64,000 nt of DNA from Comamonadaceae bacterium OS-1 (GTDB lineage Bacteria; Pseudomonadota; Gammaproteobacteria; Burkholderiales; Burkholderiaceae_C). The DNA lies in NCBI GenBank assembly GCA_027923965.1, contig AP026969.1, positions 2,294,001 through 2,358,000 of the forward strand. Reading direction: 5' to 3'. Positions 35,961 through 45,462 of this stretch are shown piece after piece (the first letter of the stretch is position 1; every line of letters starts with the position of its first letter). The position numbers were made by a program, and so were the translations under genes. The notes below the pieces were generated by a model. The model worked only from the letters and a program-made list of their open reading frames with translations. It did not search any database and had not been told where the DNA came from.

Positions 35961-38732
35961 CTACGCGATGGCGAATGAAAGTGAACTATTTGCATTGCTT
36001 TCACAAGTCGATTCCGATTGCAGCTCGGCATCAAGGCGCACATGCAAATAAATGCCCCCTTTGCCGGATTGCTGGAGATTTACCGGTAGTTGGACTGATG
36101 CTTCGCTATCGACAACATCCAAAACTACTTCTTTCACAACAACTTTGTCTTGCATTGATTGAAGCCATAGATGTGCAAGCTGGGTCAGCACGTTTTGTTC
36201 GATGAACTGGGCAATGCGCCTAGCCCCCGTTTCGTGGGTTCCGCACTGGCGCACGATGTGCTGAGTAGTGAGAGACGTGTAACGCAACGCGATACCATGT
36301 TGAGCAGCCATGCGACGTACAACTTTCTCAAGTTGCAACGAGACGATGGATTCCAAAACCTCACTGGCTAATGGCAAGTACGGAACAACGTTCAGCCGGC
36401 CTAGAAAAGCCAATGGGAAAACCCTGCTCAGTTCAGGCTGCAGAGCGTCCGTCAACACCCCGGGTTCAGGGATCAGTGCAGGGTCATCACAAAGCTGAGT
36501 CAATACTTCAGAGCCAGTATTGCTAGTCAATAAAATCAACGTGTTTTTGAAGTCAATGGTCCGGCCCTCACCGTCTTCCATCCAGCCCTTGTCAAACACT
36601 TGGTAAAACAACTCGTGCACATCAGGATGGGCTTTTTCAATCTCATCCAGCAGAATCACGCTGTAGGGGCGGCGGCGAACTGCTTCCGTCAACACCCCCC
36701 CTTCTCCGTATCCGACGTAGCCTGGCGGAGCGCCTTTGAGACTCGAGACAGTGTGCGACTCTTGGTACTCGCTCATATTGATAGTGATGAGGTTATGTTC
36801 ACCACCATAGATAGCTTCCGCAAGCGCTAGCGCTGTTTCAGTTTTACCGACGCCCGATGGTCCAACCAGCAAAAACGTACCCAGGGGTTTACCAGGATCA
36901 CTCAGTTTGGCACGCGCAGTTTTAACGCGGTCTGCTATCTGTGCGAGAGCCGCATCTTGGCCAATGACGCGCTTCTGCAACTGCGTTTGGAGACTCAATA
37001 CCGCCTGCAATTCGTTGCGGACCATTCTTCCGACAGGAATGCCCGTCCAATCCGCAACGATCGCGGCCACTACGCTTTCGTCTACTTGGACGCACACCTG
37101 AGGGCTATCGCCTTGATGGTGTACCAACGCAGCCTCTGCCATCTGAAGCTGTTGGCGAACTACTGCCAAATCCACATCAACTTCGGGCGATTGAGGCACT
37201 GACAAGGCTTCCCGAAGCGTGAGGACTTGTGCACCCATCTCGCGCTCAACACTCCATTTGGCTTCTTTTTCCTGCAGCAGGGACTGGGTCGCTTCGACTC
37301 GGCGATCAACATCTTGCAAAGCGGCATCCCGGTTTTTCCCCAAAAATGCTTCTTCACGCAATGACGTAGCTTCGGCTTCAAGAGCCGCGAATTGCTGGTG
37401 CAGCTCTTCAATTTGTGGGGGGCGGGTGTGCAGCGACATAGCCACACGGGCACACGCGGTGTCTAGCAAGCTGATGGCTTTATCTGGCAGTTGCCGCGAA
37501 GGAATATAGCGGTGCGATAACGTAACAGCAGCACGTACAGCCTCATCTAATATCACCACGCCATGGTGTGTAGAAAAAGTGGACGCCAACCCACGTACCA
37601 TCGCAATGGCGCTGGCCTCCTCGGGCTCCATGACTTGCAGTACTTGAAAACGCCGAGTCAGTGCAGGGTCTTTTTCAATGTGTCGCTTGTACTCACTCCA
37701 CGTGGTCGCACCGATAGTCCGCAAATTGCCACGGGCCAAAGCCGGTTTGAGTAAGTTGGCAGCATCACCAGTTCCGGCCTGCCCACCTGCACCCACCAAG
37801 GTGTGCACCTCATCCACAAACAGAACCACCGGTCGGGATGATTCAGTGGCCTCCTTCAGCACCGCTTTGAGACGCGACTCGAATTCACCACGCATACTGG
37901 CACCTGCCAGCAAAGCGCCGACATCCAGACTCAAAAGCCTTACGTCGTGAAGACTGGGAGGAATAGTTCGCTGGGCTATAGCAATCGCCAGACCCTCGAC
38001 CACCGCCGTCTTTCCGACCCCTGCTTCCCCGGTCAGCAACGGATTGTTTTGGCGGCGACGAAGCAATATGTCGACCATGGTGCGAATCTCATGCTCGCGG
38101 CCGATAACTGGATCAATGCCGCCTTCGCGCGCCAGGACAGTCAAATCACTGCAATATTTGGCAAGAGCCCCTTCCTCGAGGGGTGCACCGATGGCACCAC
38201 TGGCCTCGCCTGGCACCGCAGCTTGCAAATCTGATCCATCGTAAGCCTTCTCACTTGCCTCATTCGACGCCACGACGATAGACGGTAAATCGTCGAAAAA
38301 CTGCGCGAACGGGATCCTTTGAAAAGTTGCAGAAATCCCAAACAACACACTACGTAACTCGGTGGTTTGGAGCATCGCCGCAACCAGCCAACCGCCTCTG
38401 ATACGTGAATCGCCCTTGGTCAAACTTGCATAGACCCATGCCCGCTCAATCGCGAACTCAATGTGGTGACTAAAGTCATTGATGCTGCTAGCTCCATTGG
38501 GAAGCAGCGATAAAGCCATCGCAAAGTCTTTCTCCAACTGCGCTGAATCGAGCCCGTAGTAAACAACAATTTTTTGCAAATCGTTGCCCGGTTGCTGGTG
38601 TAGCTGATGAACCCAATGCAGCAACTCCACGTAAGGATTGCCACGCAGTTTTGCAAACGAAGTCGCCGATTCAATGGAGCGAAACAGACTCAAATTGAGC
38701 TTGCCAAATAGCGCTCGTCGAGGAGTATTCAA
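35961..38732 (-). CDS. clpV: T6SS AAA+ ATPase TssH (ClpV)
   Basis: Sheath-recycling unfoldase, 923 residues. The N-terminal Clp_N-like domain spans ~1-160. AAA-1 has Walker A GEAGVGKTAVVEG near residue 235 and Walker B VVLFVDEVHTLVG. A coiled-coil middle region follows (EELHQQFAALEAEATSLREE). AAA-2 has GPSGVGKTETALAL near residue 630 and YSVILLDEIEKAHPD. Both nucleotide sites look intact. It is the first gene of the leftward T6SS run and is divergent from vgrG3. Confidence 0.95.
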   Translation of the reverse strand: MNTPRRALFGKLNLSLFRSIESATSFAKLRGNPYVELLHWVHQLHQQPGNDLQKIVVYYGLDSAQLEKDFAMALSLLPNGASSINDFSHHIEFAIERAWVYASLTKGDSRIRGGWLVAAMLQTTELRSVLFGISATFQRIPFAQFFDDLPSIVVASNEASEKAYDGSDLQAAVPGEASGAIGAPLEEGALAKYCSDLTVLAREGGIDPVIGREHEIRTMVDILLRRRQNNPLLTGEAGVGKTAVVEGLAIAIAQRTIPPSLHDVRLLSLDVGALLAGASMRGEFESRLKAVLKEATESSRPVVLFVDEVHTLVGAGGQAGTGDAANLLKPALARGNLRTIGATTWSEYKRHIEKDPALTRRFQVLQVMEPEEASAIAMVRGLASTFSTHHGVVILDEAVRAAVTLSHRYIPSRQLPDKAISLLDTACARVAMSLHTRPPQIEELHQQFAALEAEATSLREEAFLGKNRDAALQDVDRRVEATQSLLQEKEAKWSVEREMGAQVLTLREALSVPQSPEVDVDLAVVRQQLQMAEAALVHHQGDSPQVCVQVDESVVAAIVADWTGIPVGRMVRNELQAVLSLQTQLQKRVIGQDAALAQIADRVKTARAKLSDPGKPLGTFLLVGPSGVGKTETALALAEAIYGGEHNLITINMSEYQESHTVSSLKGAPPGYVGYGEGGVLTEAVRRRPYSVILLDEIEKAHPDVHELFYQVFDKGWMEDGEGRTIDFKNTLILLTSNTGSEVLTQLCDDPALIPEPGVLTDALQPELSRVFPLAFLGRLNVVPYLPLASEVLESIVSLQLEKVVRRMAAQHGIALRYTSLTTQHIVRQCGTHETGARRIAQFIEQNVLTQLAHLWLQSMQDKVVVKEVVLDVVDSEASVQLPVNLQQSGKGGIYLHVRLDAELQSESTCESNANSSLSFAIA

Positions 38733-38917
38733 ACGAGTACCCCAGCGATTACATGGACCACAGACATGGCAATCCCCTTTTCTAGATGATTCCGGCTTCT
38801 ACAACTACCCACTCGATTGACAAGAAACCACCTCTTCAGGTGGATCAAGCGCCGTGCACTACCCACAACCCCGCCAGAACAACCGACATACATGCCGCAA
38901 TCACATCCGGGAAAGTT

Positions 38918-38946
38918 TTGTATATGCAGGTGATAAAAAGTATACG
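38918..38946 (+). promoter_or_regulatory. Likely sigma70 promoter of vgrG3
   Basis: TTGTAT (38918-38923), 17 bases, TATACG (38941-38946), with a start expected near 38953, about 58 bases before the vgrG3 ATG. The intergenic region is AT-rich. Pattern match, supported by position. Confidence 0.45.
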
Positions 38947-38971
38947 AAACAAAATAGTGTAATCCACTAAA

Positions 38972-38995
38972 ATATTGTGCACTTGTACACAATAT
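38972..38995. promoter_or_regulatory. Palindrome upstream of vgrG3, possible operator
   Basis: Arms ATATTGTG and CACAATAT around an 8-base centre; extending the arms to 11 bases keeps 10 matches. It sits between the proposed promoter and the vgrG3 start, so a bound regulator or an RNA hairpin could control this arm and possibly the divergent tssH operon. Confidence 0.5.
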
Positions 38996-39010
38996 GGATG
39001 AAGAACTTTC

Positions 39011-41818
39011 ATGCTGCACCCTTCTGACCTGCTAGCCCAGCCCCGCCCGCTGCACGTTAAAAGTCGGGCGATCCCCGAGGTGCTGGGACAGCCTCTGTTG
39101 GTGCCCGTCAAGCTCGAAGGTGTGGAGGGCATCAACAGCCTGTTTACGTACACGCTCACGCTGCAAACACCCGAAGCCTTCATGCACATGGGTGCCGGCG
39201 GCAGCAACCTGGATCTGGCGGGCATGGTGGGCCAAGAAATCACCTGCAGCATCGAACTCGACGGCCACGGCAGCTATGTCCCAGGCTTGGCAGGCCACGC
39301 GGGCAGCGCCAACCGGGGCGCAGGCGTGCGAGAGATCTCCGCCCTGATCACCCAAGCCCGTTATGTGGGAGAGACCCGCCACCACGCGGTGTACCAGTTC
39401 ACCCTCAGCCCGTGGCTGCATCTGGCCACCCTCACCACCGACTGCAAGGTCTTCCAGGACATGACGGCGGTCGATGCCATCCTGGCCGTGCTGCAGGACT
39501 ACCCCTACCCGGTAGAAAACCGCCTGGTCGAAACCTACGCGCTACGCGACTACAGCGTGCAGTACAACGAGAGCGACTACGCCTTCATCACCCGCCTGAT
39601 GCAAGAGCACGGCATCTGCTACCACTTCGGGCACAGCCAAGGCAGCCACCGCCTGGTGCTCACCGACGGCAATGGCGGGTTTGAACGCTTCCAACCCGAC
39701 GACCCCGACAGTGCCTACTGGCAGATTCCGTGCTACCCACTGGGCCACAAGATCGACCGCGAGTACATCCACACCCTGGCCTCGGTGCATGCCCTCACCA
39801 GCGGCAGCTACGCCACCCGCAACTACGACTACACCCGCCCCCGCGCCCTGCTGGACGCCCAAGCCAGTGCCCCCCGTGCGGGTGCCCACACCGACCAAGA
39901 GGTCTACCTCTGGAAGTCCCACCTCACCAGCGGTGTGGGCTCCACCACCGGCGGTGGTTTAGGCTCCACCGGCAGTGGTTTAGGCTCCCCCAGTGGCGGC
40001 ATCGCCAGCACCCACCACGCCCAGCCCAATGCCGGTGCCGACCCGCATGCCAGCCAAGGCGGCGAAGACCAGGGCCAGCAGTTTGCCCGTCTGCGCTTGC
40101 AGGCCTTGCAGCAACACGGCTGGCGCCTCAGCGGCAGCGGCCACATCCGCGGTGTGGTGGCGGGCACCACCTGCGCGGTGGTCCACCACGCACGCGATGG
40201 CGCCAATGCCGAATTCATCGTTTTGGAGGCCCACCTGCTGTTGCAGAACACCGCGCTCAACGGTACGGATAGCTACAGCACCGGCAGCACCTCCAGCAGT
40301 TACAGCAGTTACAGCAGTTACAGCACATCCTTGCGCCCGCCCGGCCCCGACGCGCTGCAGACCGTCTCCGACACTGCCATCCACACCGCCCGGTGGCAGG
40401 TTGCCACCGACTTCATCCTGCACCCCAGCACCGAGCCCTTGCGGCCCGAAGCCACCCAGGCCAAGCCCACCATCCCCGGCCCCCACACCGCGCTGGTGGT
40501 CGGCCCCCGCACCGATACCGCCGCCAACAACCTCTACACCGACACCCTGGGCCGCATCAAGGTGCAGTTCCCCTGGGACCGCTACGGCCCCACCAACCAG
40601 AACGCCTCGTGCTGGATCCGTGTGGCCAGCGGCTGGGCCGGGAACCAGCTCGGGCTGCAGCATGTGCCCCGTATCGGCCAGGAGGTGGTGGTCAGCTTTG
40701 AGGGCGGCGACCCCGATCTGCCGGTGTGCACCGCCCAGGTCTTCAACGGCCTGAACCTCCACCCCTGGCAGTTGCCACAGCAGCAGGCCCTGACCGGCGT
40801 GCGTAGCCGCGAGCTCCACCCCGGTGCGGGCAACAGCGCTGGCGGGCGCAGCAACCATCTGGTGCTGGACGATACCGCGGAGCAAATCCAGGCCCAGCTC
40901 AAGAGCGACCACCAGCACAGCCAGCTCAGCCTGGGCCATATCACCCGCATTGAAGACCACCAGGGGCGTAAAGACTTCCGTGGCGAAGGCTTTGAGCTGC
41001 GCACCGACGGGCACGGTGCCGTGCGGGCCCAGGATGGCTTGCTCATCACCACCGAGGCCCGGCCCCAGGCACACGGGCATACCACCGCACTGGCAGAAAC
41101 CCGGCAGCGCCTGGCCCAAGGCCACGACCAGCATGCCCTGCAGGCCGATCTGGCGGCCCAACACAAGGCACAGGATGGCGACGACCAGGCCCAGGTGGCA
41201 CAGGCGCTGCAGGCACAGAACCAGGATATGGGGGACGCTGCCAACACCAACGCAGCCAGCACCACCACCACCACCAGCAGCGACACCAACACCAACACCG
41301 CCAGCCCCAGCGCGCTGCGCGCGCCCCACCTGGTGCTGGCCAGCCCGGCAGGTATCCACAGCACCACCACCGCCAGTACCCACGCGCACAGCGGCGGGCA
41401 CCATGCCATCACCAGCGGGGGACACACCAGCATCAGCGCGGGCAAGAGCCTATTGGCCAGCGTAGAAGGTGCGGCGCGCCTGTTTGCGTACAAGCTCGGG
41501 ATCCAGCTGGTGAGTGCGGCGGCCGATATCGAGCTGCAGGCGCTGAGCACCAGCATCCGTGTGCTGGCCAAGATGGATATCACCCAGACGGCCAACACCA
41601 TCACCCTGACGGCCAAGGAGCAGATCACCGTCAACGGCGGGGGCAGCTTCACCACCTGGGCCGATGGCAGTGTGGGCTCGGGTACCCAGGGCGGGTATAC
41701 GGTGCATTCGGCCGGGGCGGGGTTTACCGGGCCAAGGAGTATGCCGGGGCCCGTGTTGAACTTCCCACGCGGCACGCTGGACATCAAGAAGACTGCCGCT
41801 TACCCGGTTTCTATCTGA
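39011..41818 (+). CDS. vgrG: T6SS spike protein VgrG3 (TssI)
   Basis: 935-residue spike protein, plus strand, the first gene of the divergent arm. Same layout as the other two but clearly diverged: GQPLLVPVKLEGVEGINSLF, RDYSVQYNESDYAFITRLMQ, GRIKVQFPWDRYG, SCWIRVASGWAGNQLGLQHV, and beta-helix ITSGGHTSISAGKSLLASVEG. The linkers differ: a Gly/Ser stretch near residue 315 and an SSYSSYSSYS repeat near residue 435 in place of the Asn tract. The C-terminal extension is short (~35 residues after GPRSMPG). The effector gene starts 11 bases downstream, so this spike probably carries the cell-wall effector. Confidence 0.95.
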   Translation: MLHPSDLLAQPRPLHVKSRAIPEVLGQPLLVPVKLEGVEGINSLFTYTLTLQTPEAFMHMGAGGSNLDLAGMVGQEITCSIELDGHGSYVPGLAGHAGSANRGAGVREISALITQARYVGETRHHAVYQFTLSPWLHLATLTTDCKVFQDMTAVDAILAVLQDYPYPVENRLVETYALRDYSVQYNESDYAFITRLMQEHGICYHFGHSQGSHRLVLTDGNGGFERFQPDDPDSAYWQIPCYPLGHKIDREYIHTLASVHALTSGSYATRNYDYTRPRALLDAQASAPRAGAHTDQEVYLWKSHLTSGVGSTTGGGLGSTGSGLGSPSGGIASTHHAQPNAGADPHASQGGEDQGQQFARLRLQALQQHGWRLSGSGHIRGVVAGTTCAVVHHARDGANAEFIVLEAHLLLQNTALNGTDSYSTGSTSSSYSSYSSYSTSLRPPGPDALQTVSDTAIHTARWQVATDFILHPSTEPLRPEATQAKPTIPGPHTALVVGPRTDTAANNLYTDTLGRIKVQFPWDRYGPTNQNASCWIRVASGWAGNQLGLQHVPRIGQEVVVSFEGGDPDLPVCTAQVFNGLNLHPWQLPQQQALTGVRSRELHPGAGNSAGGRSNHLVLDDTAEQIQAQLKSDHQHSQLSLGHITRIEDHQGRKDFRGEGFELRTDGHGAVRAQDGLLITTEARPQAHGHTTALAETRQRLAQGHDQHALQADLAAQHKAQDGDDQAQVAQALQAQNQDMGDAANTNAASTTTTTSSDTNTNTASPSALRAPHLVLASPAGIHSTTTASTHAHSGGHHAITSGGHTSISAGKSLLASVEGAARLFAYKLGIQLVSAAADIELQALSTSIRVLAKMDITQTANTITLTAKEQITVNGGGSFTTWADGSVGSGTQGGYTVHSAGAGFTGPRSMPGPVLNFPRGTLDIKKTAAYPVSI

Positions 41819-41829
41819 GCCAACCCACC

Positions 41830-44216
41830 ATGATCATCAGTCCCCCATTTCTCCCCGCCCGCGGTGCCGAGCCCGACGCAACTTGGCTCAACACTGCCAT
41901 GGCCGCGCCAACTTTCCGTCTGAGCGATACCGGTGCACCTGAAGGCTCATTCCCGCTCGGCCACAACCTGATGTGGCACAACGGCATGCACATCCAGGCA
42001 CCACTGCTGGACGGCGTTGCCGCCCCAGCGCGCGCCATCGCTGATGGAAAGGTTATTTTCGCCAAGGTGCCAACGATTGCGAACACGAACGTTGACGATG
42101 CCCAGAACTACAACCCTTTTGATAGTCAGGGCTCCAATACCCCGGCATGGACAGACAACGGCTGCGTCATCATCGAACACCGGACCACGATAGGTGCCCA
42201 GGGCGCAGCAGAAACCGAAGTGGTGTTCTACAGCCTCTATATGCACCTAAGCACCCTCGGGCGCATCACGCCACCTGGGCAGACCACTGCGCGTGTGCTG
42301 GAAGCTGGCGATGCGATCTGGCGCAAGGATGCAGTAGGCACACCTGGTGCGGTCTATGGGCACCTGGGTCAGATCCACTTCGAGGTATGTCTGGATGCCG
42401 CCAATCTGCAGCGCCTGATCGGGCGGGTGCCCAACTGGGTCGAACCCGCAGCGGCACCCGCAACGCTGCCTGCGCCGACGCAAGACGGGCGCACTGACAG
42501 CATCTTTGGCAGTCTGTACTTCTATTTGCCAGCCAGCACGCCTACCCGTGCAGGCAGCACGCTGCCAACCGATCATGTGCGTGGTGCGGCGATACCAGGA
42601 GCGACCACTCTGGGTACACCTATCTGGGTCAAGATGACTTACAGCCAGGGAGCCTGCACCTTTGAGAGCTACGACGCGCAAGGCGGGCGCATCGGTGCCC
42701 TGCCCGCGCAGGTCGACGCGGAGTACAACTTGTACCAGGAGGCGACTACGCGACATACCGCATTGCCTGCAACAGCGCACGCCACCAGCAGCCCCAGCGG
42801 CTGGTACGAGTTGCTGCGCTTCGGGCGCAATATTGGACGGGGCACAGCCGCCACAGACAAAGACCCATTGCTCGCCGAGGCCGTCCATTGGCGGCTCATT
42901 CCCGGCCCCACGGGTGCTGCTACCTGGGCTGACCTGAATGCGCCGGGGACCTTCAAGTTCAGCGATGCCGACTTCCTGTTGGTGATGGGGTGGAACTGCA
43001 TAGACGACGACACGAGCCCGGATGATCAGCGCTGTGACTCCCTGCATTTGAAGACGCTGATACGTGACCCCGACGCGGCCAACGCAAACCGCATGGAGCC
43101 GGATGCTTTGGCAAGAAGGCTGGGCAATGCGGATGTGCAAAGCAAGCTCAAGCGGGTGTTCTGCAAGTTCCCAAGCGAGTGGGACAAGGGCTCCATCACA
43201 GCGCGATATGGCTTTGTGAAAGACCTGCAGCCCTTCAAGGACGCGCCGAAGGCTTGGCCTCGGCTTGAGGCGCATCTGAACGCAATCAGCTTTGATAAGC
43301 TACCAGCAGCGTACCTTGCGGCGGATTGGCGGGGCATCCGCGGGAGTTTATTGAGTGCTTGCGAGGATGTGGGTGGCTGAGCGTCACTGAACTCGCACAG
43401 ACGTTCCCGCGACATCTTTTCTACACTACCTCTGGAATTCGTACGGCTATTACCACTCCGGCATCGGTCTACAGCCTTGCGCGCGCGACTGCCGTAGAGC
43501 GCGTGTCGGGTCATTCCATAGATCTCAATCGTACGATGCGAAAGTATTCGATTACGAGTGCGCAGCGGAAGGCGCACTTCCTTGCCCAGGTAATGCTGGA
43601 AACCGCCCAGTGGCGAAACATTCCGCCAAACAGGTTGTTGATGCATGAGTGGGGCTTTGGTGCCTATTCTGCTGCGAATCCGATGACGGAGTTCTATACG
43701 GCGTTTTACGGTCGAGGAATCATGCAGTTGACATGGGTTGGCAACTATCGCGACTACGGAAACTATCGTAGCAATGGCGCACTTCAGGACAACAATGGTA
43801 ACTATACCGAGCGACTAACCCCGAACGCTCCAAGAATTTCACAGACATCTCTTCATTGGACTGGGAACCCCGCTGAGCGCGCAACTCAGATTATTTGGGG
43901 GCCGCGCTATGACCCCGATATCATTGCTACCAACCCATTTAATGCTTGCGATTCCGGCGGCTTCTATTGGGTCTCCAAGCACCACAGCGGCGAAATCAAT
44001 ATCAACAGAGTCTGTGATCGCGATTTCTCTCCTGCATCTGTTGGGCGCGTTAATACGCTTGTAAACGGAGGTGGTAACGGTTATTACGAGCGTCAAGCGT
44101 ACGCTGCATTCATGCTGAGGTTTCTTTCGGACAGTACTGAAGTTGCCGCGGATGTGGAGTTGCAACCACCGCTCCCTAAGTCTCGCGTACGAGCAAACTT
44201 TTTAAAGCCCACATGA
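41830..44216 (+). pseudogene. M23 peptidase / GH19-like peptidoglycan hydrolase effector, frameshifted
   Basis: Two frames form one gene. 41830-43380 (516 codons) has an M23-like metallopeptidase domain at residues ~40-190: HNLMWHNGMHIQAP (HxGx[H], where M23 enzymes have Asp), YMHLS and GHLGQIHFEV. A second region follows (NLYQEATTRHT; SGWYELLRFGR). The frame ends ...LLSACEDVGG at a TGA. In the frame one base back, coding resumes at once as GWLSVTELAQTF and continues to 44216 with a GH19 chitinase/lysozyme-like domain (KAHFLAQVMLETAQW; FYGRGIMQLTWVGNYRDYG; CDSGGFYWVSKH). Loss of one or four bases near 43,370-43,380 explains this. The intact effector would be about 795 residues with two cell-wall activities. 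The second half is richer in AT. Confidence 0.85.
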
Positions 44217-44746
44217 ATCATTACTTTTCTGTCAAGGCGTTGTGCTTGGCCGCGTTCGTGAGCCATTTCTCCTGTGCTGCGGAATGCTCGCCTGTAAGTA
44301 TCGAAATCGCCCCTGCGCACGAGTTCATCGCTTCAAAGTATCGGGTACTGATCGAAGACGAGCGTAAGAAAGGCGTGGCGCTCTATCCGATCAAAATTAT
44401 CAGGTGGAAGTTTCAAGAAAAATCCGGCGAGTTTCTTTTAGCGAATATGGCTCGTAAGCGGTCTAAAAGTTGCCTACTCTTTCTCGTTCGAGCGAATGAA
44501 TTCGTGTCGCTTGGCGGTAATGATGATTGCACTTGGAAGGGGGATCCAAGATTGGTGTGGCGCGAACATAAGGCTTGGCTAGAGTTTCCGTTTGACATCA
44601 AGCGGCGTTCGGAATTTCCGGTCGCGGCAAACGAGTTGACTGCGCACTTCAACAAAGAAACTGGAGACGTGTGCATTTTGGGGTTGCCGCTAGAAGGGTA
44701 TAACTCAGTTCGTTGCCCCGATGACGAGGCACCAGATTCTAATTAG
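44213..44746 (+). CDS. Periplasmic immunity protein candidate, family not recognised
   Basis: 177 residues. The N-terminus is a signal peptide (MNHYFSVKALCLAAFVSHFS, cleavage likely just after CAA), so the mature protein would be periplasmic, where a peptidoglycan hydrolase must be blocked. The ATG overlaps the effector stop (ATGA), the classical effector-immunity arrangement. Mature features: four to five cysteines, mixed charged residues, and VCILGLPLEGYNSVRCPD at the end. I do not recognise the family. Its AT-richer composition matches the GH19 half of the effector, suggesting they arrived together. Confidence 0.7.
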   Translation: MNHYFSVKALCLAAFVSHFSCAAECSPVSIEIAPAHEFIASKYRVLIEDERKKGVALYPIKIIRWKFQEKSGEFLLANMARKRSKSCLLFLVRANEFVSLGGNDDCTWKGDPRLVWREHKAWLEFPFDIKRRSEFPVAANELTAHFNKETGDVCILGLPLEGYNSVRCPDDEAPDSN

Positions 44747-45100
44747 TGCGTCTGGGTGCAATCGAGCCCGCAGACTACGCCCTGGCCCAGGCGGTTTACG
44801 GCTACGACGTGGACAAGCCATTCTTTATGTGCAGCAACGGGCACGAGGGCCTGTACTTGGACGACGGCATGCGCACGCCCAGCTTTGGCGTATTGGTGCG
44901 CGGGGAGTATCTACAGAAGCTGGGGGGGTGTCGATACCTTGCGCAGCCAGTTGCTGCACCCCGATATCCGGGTTAGCGATCTGGCCGGTGGGCTTTGGAT
45001 CAAGGCGGGCCAAGAGCCGCAGTTGTACCCGGTGGAAGAGGGCATCCCAGGCGCAGTGGCCCAGGTCCCTCGGGTGGGTTCAACCGCCGAATCTAGGGTT
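44746..45100 (+). pseudogene. DUF3396 immunity gene remnant, frameshifted
   Basis: The C-terminal part of a DUF3396-like gene with no start. One frame gives PSFGVLVRGEYLQKLGG; after a run of seven G residues (near 44,923-44,930) the sequence continues in another frame as VDTLRSQLLHPDIRVSDLAGG and LYPVEEGIPG. These match IGGDAGLAALNEPSV and PVEEGLP of the gene at 1571-2614. One extra G in the run accounts for the shift. It begins directly at the immunity gene stop. Confidence 0.72.
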
Positions 45101-45137
45101 ATTCACTGTAGAAATGGCCTCCAGCGCACGTGTAGTC

Positions 45138-45163
45138 TGCACAAACAGCTATTAAATTTATAG
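45138..45163 (+). repeat. Dispersed repeat, partial copy 5
   Basis: Only part of the repeat is recognisable (CTGCACAAACAGCTATTAAA). It separates the DUF3396 remnant from the tail remnant. Confidence 0.5.
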
Positions 45164-45204
45164 TATTCAGTTCACCCCTCCCGCAATCCAGTGCCCCCAC
45201 ATCT

Positions 45205-45416
45205 CGCTGGTAGTCGGCCCCAGCACCGATACCGCATCCACGCCCCCTACCCTCAGCGCCCTGCCCGGCACGCCCTGCCCGCGAGAAGGCTAGTGGTTCG
45301 CCCCCAACGACGGCATGCGCGAGGTGTTCATGCGCGCAGGCGAGCCCATGCCAGGCCAAGGCGGTCGCGGTGCCGTGGGATCGGTTATTTGGTACTACAA
45401 GCAGATGCAGAAATGA
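45205..45416 (+). pseudogene. Immunity tail-module remnant preceded by vgrG scrap
   Basis: One frame reads TLSALPGTPCPREG, a TAG stop, then WFAPNDGMREVFMRAGEPMP and WYYKQMQK to a TGA at 45414-45416. This is the same tail as on the PoNi and DUF3396 proteins (LSALPGQPCPKAGLWYAP ... WYYKGLG), with a nonsense codon replacing a Leu. Just before it, about 30 bases (VVGPSTDTA) match vgrG3 near 40,494 (VVGPRTDTA), with only about two differences. The region between 44,747 and 45,462 holds only these remnants. Confidence 0.7.
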
Positions 45417-45462
45417 GCCCAAAACCCATCCTCCGGGCTGGCAGCAGGTTTACATGCAAAAA

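Noticed and set aside
12623..38732. Contractile prophage or tailocin
   Set aside because: gp25-like, sheath and spike genes occur with tssJ, K, L, M, H and F, which are specific to T6SS; there are no tail fibre, lysis, capsid or terminase genes.
39980..41425. Minus-strand frame opposite vgrG3
   Set aside because: Gly/Val/Ala-rich shadow without recognisable domains.
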